From Gnetum montanum (Eukaryota > Streptophyta > Gnetopsida > Gnetales > Gnetaceae), in the NCBI GenBank assembly GCA_015680685.1, contig MNCI01033682.1, forward strand, positions 273,598-337,597: 64,000 nucleotides of DNA, written 5' to 3'. Shown here in pieces: positions 58,157 to 64,000 of this stretch. Below the pieces are notes generated by a model, which searched no databases, was not told the origin of the DNA, and saw nothing but the letters and a program-made list of their open reading frames with translations. A program made the position numbers and the translations under genes. The stretch's first letter is position 1, and each line of letters begins with the position of its first letter.

Positions 58157-58447
58157 GTAAGCTCTTCATCATGGGGGCCACAAATGTGCCATTTTTGATA
58201 GAAAAGTTTTTGCCATTTTTTTAACTCTCACAAAGGTTTAACTAAGAACTCAACTGTTAAACACAAATTTACAAGAGTTAAGCCTTTCAAACAACCTCCG
58301 GTGACATTTATAATAAATAAGTAATAAAATAATCAATCTACCATGGTCCAACCTTAGCCAAGGTGTAACTAACTAACAAGAGAAGGTATTCAGAAGTTTA
58401 AAGTTACATATTATATCTACTAATCCATGGATGTGTTGTGACCGTAG
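58157..58447 (+). other. E4 predicted intron upstream of the accessory frame
   Basis: Donor CTAGAG|GTAAGC at 58151-58162; acceptor GTGACCGTAG ending at 58447, ATG directly after. 291 bp. Confidence 0.6.
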
Positions 58448-61269
58448 ATGGCACTAAAAGGAAAGCACACGCAAGAAGCAGGAAACAACCTAAAAAAGAA
58501 AGAGGCTAAGAATAGGCCCAAAAAGAACCACTGGCAACCCACACCACAAGTCTCTTAGGGAAGAGGCAGAAGTGGAATCTATCAGACAAATTCAAGAACC
58601 AGCAACAACACCAAAAAACTTCCATTGGGATGCTAGAGGTGACCTTGATAGAGGCTTGCCTAAATCAAATCATGTCATAAGAGGTCCAAAAGACAATGCT
58701 CCAGGAGTTAAACTTTGGCCTATTCCTAAAGCATGCACCAAAAGAAGCACAAGACCAGCTAAAGGCCTCTCCCATGTGGTCAATCATCACTTCCACTAGG
58801 AAGTGGTACATGGGAGAGATATTCCTATTCTAGAACAATAAGTAGCATGGATCAATTGTGAAAATAAAGGACATCTCAGTGTCCTACTTGGCGTAGGTCA
58901 TTGCTACAGTGCTTGGGTTGTCCAAAATAAGGGCAAGTCTTACTAAGATTTTGATGCAAGCATATCCCAGCATAAAGAAAGAATGGGTTCAATAGGGCTA
59001 TGGTGTCAACCACAAGGAGTTTGGTGCACTCACATAGGTAGAGAGGATACAATATAAGATTGCAGCTTTTCACCTCAATTCCATGGTGAGGCTAAGAAAA
59101 ATCACCACCTTCTCTACCTAAGAATGCATCGCTATGAGTGGGAGATTCCTCATCAACTTTCCATAGCTAATCTATTTAGATATGGAGAAGTGATTTAAAG
59201 AAAATGAATGTGATAGGAGGGCACTCCCCTTCCCATGCCTCATTAGGAAACTCTGTCGAAGGGGAGGAATAGCCCACTACACTAATGACATCATCAAGCA
59301 AGTTTCAGCTACCAACTAGGTGGAAATGATGAAAAATAAGATGCCTACAATGACTATCTAAGAAGAGGAGTAGCAACCACCACCTCCACCTACCACCCAA
59401 ACAATTGTGCTAGACATTACTGCAACTACCCAATGGTTGCATGAATATATAGAATGAATCTTAAGTGAACAAGAGCAACAATCAGGCAAAAGTGGCAAGG
59501 ATCCATTCATGTATAGACTAGCAATGAATCACCTTAATAAGGTGGCCCAAGTATTTGACTTGATGGGTGGAGGTGGATCCATTTTCTCAACCCAAAGAAT
59601 GTAGCTACCCATGAGGTCAAATCCAAGCACCAAAGATGTTACAATATCTCTCGTAGAATAACAACCACTCCCAGAAATATCTAGGAATGCTACAACCTTC
59701 AGTATGTGCTTCAAGGAGGGTGTAAAGACAACTGTATTGGTGATGTAGCACCAAGGGTAAGAGATTGTGACAGAAGTGGTTATTGACTGGATTGCCAAAA
59801 CACTCAATGCACCTGTGACATCTGCATTGGACATCACTACACTTAAATATGTGAAAACATCCATGGGGACTATAAGTGGAAAAATAAATGTAGCACATCA
59901 TGAAGATCTACTATACCAACTTGTGAAAATTAGGCAATTGCTTCCAAATGTCTTTGACCTTCCAAATAGTATTACTGCAACCCAATCAAAGCTACTTGAG
60001 GCAAGGAGCAAGAACATCATATTGGAGAGGCAACTTGAAATAGTCAAGGAACAGAATGAATGCTAGGCTACAAAAGTCTCCAACTTAAGAGCCCAGATTA
60101 TCGACCCCACATTTCTTAACTTGGCACTGACAAGAGATGAAGCTATGGAATAGCTTCACACTAAATTGAAAGGGGTTGAGGGTGCAATGGAGATGATAAT
60201 TTTCTACCAATCCTTGGTAGATGCCACATAGTACTAGATTTAGAAGGCCTTGAATCATACCTATTAGCAGAACATGTAATTGATTATAGAAAATCATCAC
60301 CTGTAGAATGTTGATTAGCACAAGCAACAATTAACTGATTTCATCCATCAATAGCAAGAACAAATAGCCAAAGTAAACATAGAATTAAGGAGATTGGTAG
60401 CATAAAATAGAAATCTCTCCATGAAGGAGGTCTGTGCTCTTTGTTAGAAAACTATGATCAAGGTAGCCACCTAGAAATTAGAGGCTCTCAAATTTGAGAG
60501 AGTTAAAGATCATTACAGAGAGAAAGTTGGTCTGCAAAAGAAAGTAAATAAGAAACACATCTAGTTAGCATAGGCAAAAATGAATGAAGCCCTCTAGCAA
60601 CTCCAGCAAGAGAAAGAATTGTGGCAACCCATTGTTAATGGGATAGACACTTACAGCAAAGCAAAAATCCACACAAAGAAGTTGTAGATTGAGGTGATGA
60701 TAAAATATCTAAATCTTGTCAATCTTCATTATGCAAACCTAGCCATGTTGGCTACCAAAAAGCCATGATTAAAACTAGAGAAATAAGTGGCCATTTCGTA
60801 CTTGTTGTACGAGGTTGAGTTCAAGCATCACAAGGATACCAAGCAGAAGCTTGTGGGGGCAAACGCTGAACTCAATGTTCTCAAGGCATGATTCACTGAT
60901 GAATGATCAACTACTAAGAACCTGGCCAAGAGGATGAATGACTACCAGGAGTTGTAGAGCATAGTCAAGGCATTCGATATTGAACATAAATAGTTCACTA
61001 CCTGGTTTATCAATGTGAAGGTTATGTTCCCAATAATGTTCTATCTATGGGATATCCCCATTTTAGCCCACATTAGTGATGCTATGTGGACTATGAATGA
61101 TCCCTGGAGTAAGGAGAAGAAGATGAAGGCATTAATAGATGCATTTTGCCTTCCACTAGAGGTTGCAATTGCAACAAGATAGCCACAGTCACCTCAACTA
61201 ATACACATGCCTGAAGTCGGCAAAGATTCTTTAGAACCTCAGGAGCCTCCATCGCCTAGGACTATCTAA
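58448..61269 (+). pseudogene. E4 accessory coiled-coil protein frame
   Basis: Starts M-A-L-K-G-K-H and ends P-R-T-I-stop, matching E2 and E5 ends. Length about 2.82 kb. An open stretch (59767-60066) has SKLLEARSKNIILERQLEIV. Later parts have K-Q-K-L-V-G-A-N-A-E-L-N-V-L near 60843 and WSKEKKMKALIDAF near 61107. Many stops and shifts. Same unknown function as the other copies. Confidence 0.68.
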
Positions 61270-61494
61270 TCTTCTCCACCACCTACATGCCACCACAGAA
61301 TGTGCTATTAAATTTTTGTGTAGTCATATAATTGTATTCAATTTTGTGTCATGAACATCACAATTTTTGTAATGTATTGATTTGTACACTTAGGCACTTA
61401 ATTTTTTTATGTCAAGAGTTTGTCAATAATCCCATACCTTCCCAATTTTTTGTAAGAGAACTTAAGGATGAGTTTTCATTCAATTCTAGGGGTA

Positions 61495-62407
61495 TGATGA
61501 GCATCAAAGTGTCACATCGATGGATCCCATTTATGTGGTGTTGCCACATCGATGGGGCCACATTGACGTAGCATTTGCTACATCTATGGGATCCCTTCAA
61601 CCCAGTACTATAGCAAAAACTATAAATATGAGCTCTCTAGCTATGTTTATGCATCATTAAGTCATAGTAGTAGGAGAGCTCTTGTAGTTTGTTCATTTGA
61701 AACTTAGAATATTTTCCGGAGTGCCCACAGTAGAAGTCATTAATTGTACAAATCTTTATTCGAGCATTGTTGTACCTAAATCACACCAGTGTGTACGGCA
61801 ATAAAGACAAGCTTCTTGATAAACCTTGTAGCATTTTGGATAGTTTAAATGTTTTATTCTTGTATTTAATTTTTTTAGTTATTTGTTTAATGTTTCTTAG
61901 TAATTAAGTTAATTAAGTGATTAAGTAAGATAAAATAAATAGGTTAAATACATAAGTATGAACACTTCAAGTGTAAACACGTATTCGCTTGGTAATCCTA
62001 ACAGTGTTATTGCTTGGTGCACCTAGTAGCGTAGCGCTTGGTAACCCAGCAATGGATATGTGGGTTCAAGACATGTACAAAAAGTGGGACCAAATGCTTA
62101 TGTTACTAGTTAGAAAATAGTTACTTAGTTAAACTAAATTAGTTATTAAATTATTTCATCTCTCTACTTTAAGCACCAAAGAACATAAAACACAAACCAA
62201 TAAAAATCATATGCCTCAACTACACTTAATCATACTCTATGCATTACAAGTATAATTAGGAACACAACGAATGACCTTTAGGGAAAGGTTCACTTCCTAG
62301 AAGACTAGTGTACCAAAAATTATAGAGTCCATGGAATTCAACTAGATCACATGTGATCACTTTGTGACTCATATGGTTTGGCGTAGGGGTGCCTCGATCG
62401 CTCATCA
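61495..62407 (+). repeat. E4 3' LTR
   Basis: TGATGAGCATCAAAGTG to GCTCATCA, preceded by the tract CTAGGGGTA. TATAAATA is at 61621-61628 and AATAAA at 61800-61805. U5 repeats are around 61985-62055. Followed by CTTCT (target copy) and the resumed E3 pol. Confidence 0.94.
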
Positions 62408-62412
62408 CTTCT

Positions 62413-62825
62413 CAAAGATCACCAAGCTATTGGTAAAGCTTACAAAGAAAGATGCACCATTTATCTAAACCGTTCCACATCATGATAGGTGCATCAAACT
62501 ATGCTTTGGGAGATGTGCTTACATAGATGGATAATAAAAAACATCCATACCAAATCCACTATGTAAGCAGAAGCATTATGGGCGCATAACTCAATTACAC
62601 CACCACTAAAAAGGAGCTTATGGCAGTGGTGCATGCATTGGAAAAATTCAAGCACTATGAGTTTTGATACAAAGTTTTTATGCACATGGACCATAGTGTC
62701 ATCTAGTTCCTAATGAACAAGCCAACAGTGAACCCCCATGTCATATAGTGATTGGTGATTCTCCAGGAGTTCAATCTAATAATGGTGGCCAAACACTTAT
62801 CTTAATTAAAATAGGATAGTAAAGA
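62413..62825 (+). pseudogene. E3 RNase H, resumed after E4
   Basis: It begins K-I-T-K-L-L-V-K-L-T-K-K-D-A-P-F-I. About 100 bp of the early domain are deleted near 62468 relative to E5. Y-T-T-T-K-K-E-L-M-A-V-V near 62595 and a decayed V-A-K-H-L-S end near 62795 remain. Confidence 0.85.
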
Positions 62826-62959
62826 GGATGAGAGTCCACTATCAAATCAATTCCCTAATGAACTCCTCTTTGTTGATGTTGTTAATGAGCAAGATCCTAA
62901 AGAAACAAACTAATATGACAACATCCTCTCCTATCTATTGACATAGGAGATGCCTCAAG

Positions 62960-64000
62960 AGTGAGACTATAGGAAGAAATAGTAGTTTCTTCATCAAGCC
63001 AAATACTTTATGGAAATTAACAACAATCTCTACAAGGTTTGCCCGGATGACTTAGTACAATGGTGTGACCCTAATGTAGACCAACTTCGAGTCCTCTAGA
63101 ATGCACATGAAGGCCCTTGTATGGGTCATTATGCTAGGAGACGAATAACCTTTAAGATCTTCATGGTGGAATATTATTAGCCTACAATTTTCAAGGATGT
63201 CCATTGCTTCTTTCACTTCTGTTATAGATGTCAATGTGATGGAGGGATGATTGCATGTATGGAAGGACCTCAATAGTGGATCCAACCATTTGAGCCTTTC
63301 AATATTTGGGGGATTGACTTCATGGGATCCATCACCCGTATTTCAAATGGAAAGGTATACATTATCATGACTATTGACTACTATACTAAATGCGTGGAAG
63401 CTGTAGTTGTCATCGCGTGTTCATCATGTACGACAGCCTAATTTGTACAACAAAATGTTCTAAACAGGTTTGGTATGCCATGAGCACTAATTTCAGATAA
63501 TGGAACAAATTTCATGAGTGCCACTTTTCAAAAACTCATGTAACACTTAGGGGTTGAACATAAACTAACTCCATACTACCCCTACACCAATGATCAAGCT
63601 GAGGTTACCAATAGGGAAATTATCAAAATACTAATATTCATTGTTAGTAAATATAGAAAGAACTAGAGCAAAAAACTCAATGATGCTCTTTGGGCTTATC
63701 ATTCAACATGGAAACTTCCTATTGGGTATTCTCCCTATGAGTTAGTGTGTGGAAAACTCACAACACTTCTCATCCAACCTGAGCTCTATATACTTTCAAT
63801 AGCCTACGACCTTGACTTAAACTTAAGTCTAGCCTAAAATGAAAGATTAATAAATCTCAACGTGCTAGAAAAAAAATGGATTAGTGGCCCTATCATCAAA
63901 TGAAGTGCACATGACACATAATAAATAATGTCATGACCTCAAGATTAGGAAGGTAAAGTTTCAACCATGAGATAAGGTGCTCTACTAGAACACCATGCAC
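62960..64000 (+). pseudogene. E3 integrase, runs off the window
   Basis: H-E-G-P-C-M-G-H-Y near 63108 and C-Y-R-C-Q-C-D-G-G near 63222 give a complete HHCC set. All three catalytic residues are kept: G-I-D-F-M-G-S near 63310, S-D-N-G-T-N-F near 63493 and D-Q-A-E-V-T-N near 63590. Several TAG/TGA stops still break it. The C-terminal end lies beyond 64000. Confidence 0.88.

Larger units (their letters stand above)
36149..62407 (+). mobile_element. E4: complete LTR retrotransposon nested in E3 and hosting E5
   Basis: LTRs at 36149-37105 and 61495-62407 both open TGATGAGCATCAAAGTG and end CATCA. Flanks CTTCC (36144-36148) and CTTCT (62408-62412) are a target duplication with one transition. Joining the flanks restores pol order in E3. 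E5 occupies 39171-52198, so E4 itself is about 13.2 kb. Confidence 0.95.
29998..64000 (+). mobile_element. E3: LTR retrotransposon, 3' end outside window, interrupted by a solo LTR and by E4
   Basis: The 5' LTR is at 29998-31679. It is followed by PBS, gag, protease and RT up to 36148, then RNase H and IN from 62408 to the window end. It is split by the solo LTR (30691-31526) and by E4 (36149-62407). Its U3 resembles E1, so the two are the same subfamily. It is the host of the three-level nest. No 3' LTR is visible. Confidence 0.9.

Overview
The window is repeat DNA from a large vascular-plant nuclear genome. It is AT-rich and contains no intact host gene. Nearly all of it is Ty3/gypsy (Metaviridae) LTR retrotransposons of the plant non-chromodomain Athila/Tat type. 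Supporting signs are the order gag-PR-RT-RNaseH-IN, a tRNA-Asp-type primer site, a GPY-type integrase end without chromodomain, and a long extra region between IN and the 3' LTR. A gymnosperm fits the size and decay of the elements, but that is a guess. Most reading-frame breaks are TAG/TGA/TAA where sister copies have CAG, CGA, CAA or TGG, as expected from deamination of methylated cytosine.

Layout. 1-296 is the end of an LTR that starts outside the window. E1 (556-26354) is a full element split by E2 (8293-21581), which sits in it with a GTATG target duplication. 26355-29997 is a non-LTR spacer with a minus-strand relic resembling a LINE ORF1. E3 starts at about 29998 and runs past the window end. 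Its 5' LTR holds a minus-strand solo LTR (30691-31526, CCAAG duplication). Its pol is split by E4 (36149-62407, CTTCC/CTTCT), and E4 gag is split by E5 (39171-52198, CTATC). E5 lies within E4 within E3, and E5 is the best preserved. All five elements point the same way.

The unusual biology is between integrase and the 3' LTR in E1, E2, E4 and E5. Each carries the same additional gene-like unit. It has a U3-like motif array and TATA box, a leader with a splice donor (GAGGTAAGC type), an intron of about 210-320 bp ending in AG directly before ATG, and a reading frame of about 2.8 kb. That frame encodes a protein of roughly 940 residues with a globular N-terminal half and a long coiled-coil C-terminal half. 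A 3' tail follows, then the polypurine tract. The internal motif array resembles the U3 of the same element more than that of its neighbours.

Two stretches bounded by N (3692-4173 and 39468-39990) are in reversed orientation relative to the elements around them. They are best read as flipped contigs in the assembly.
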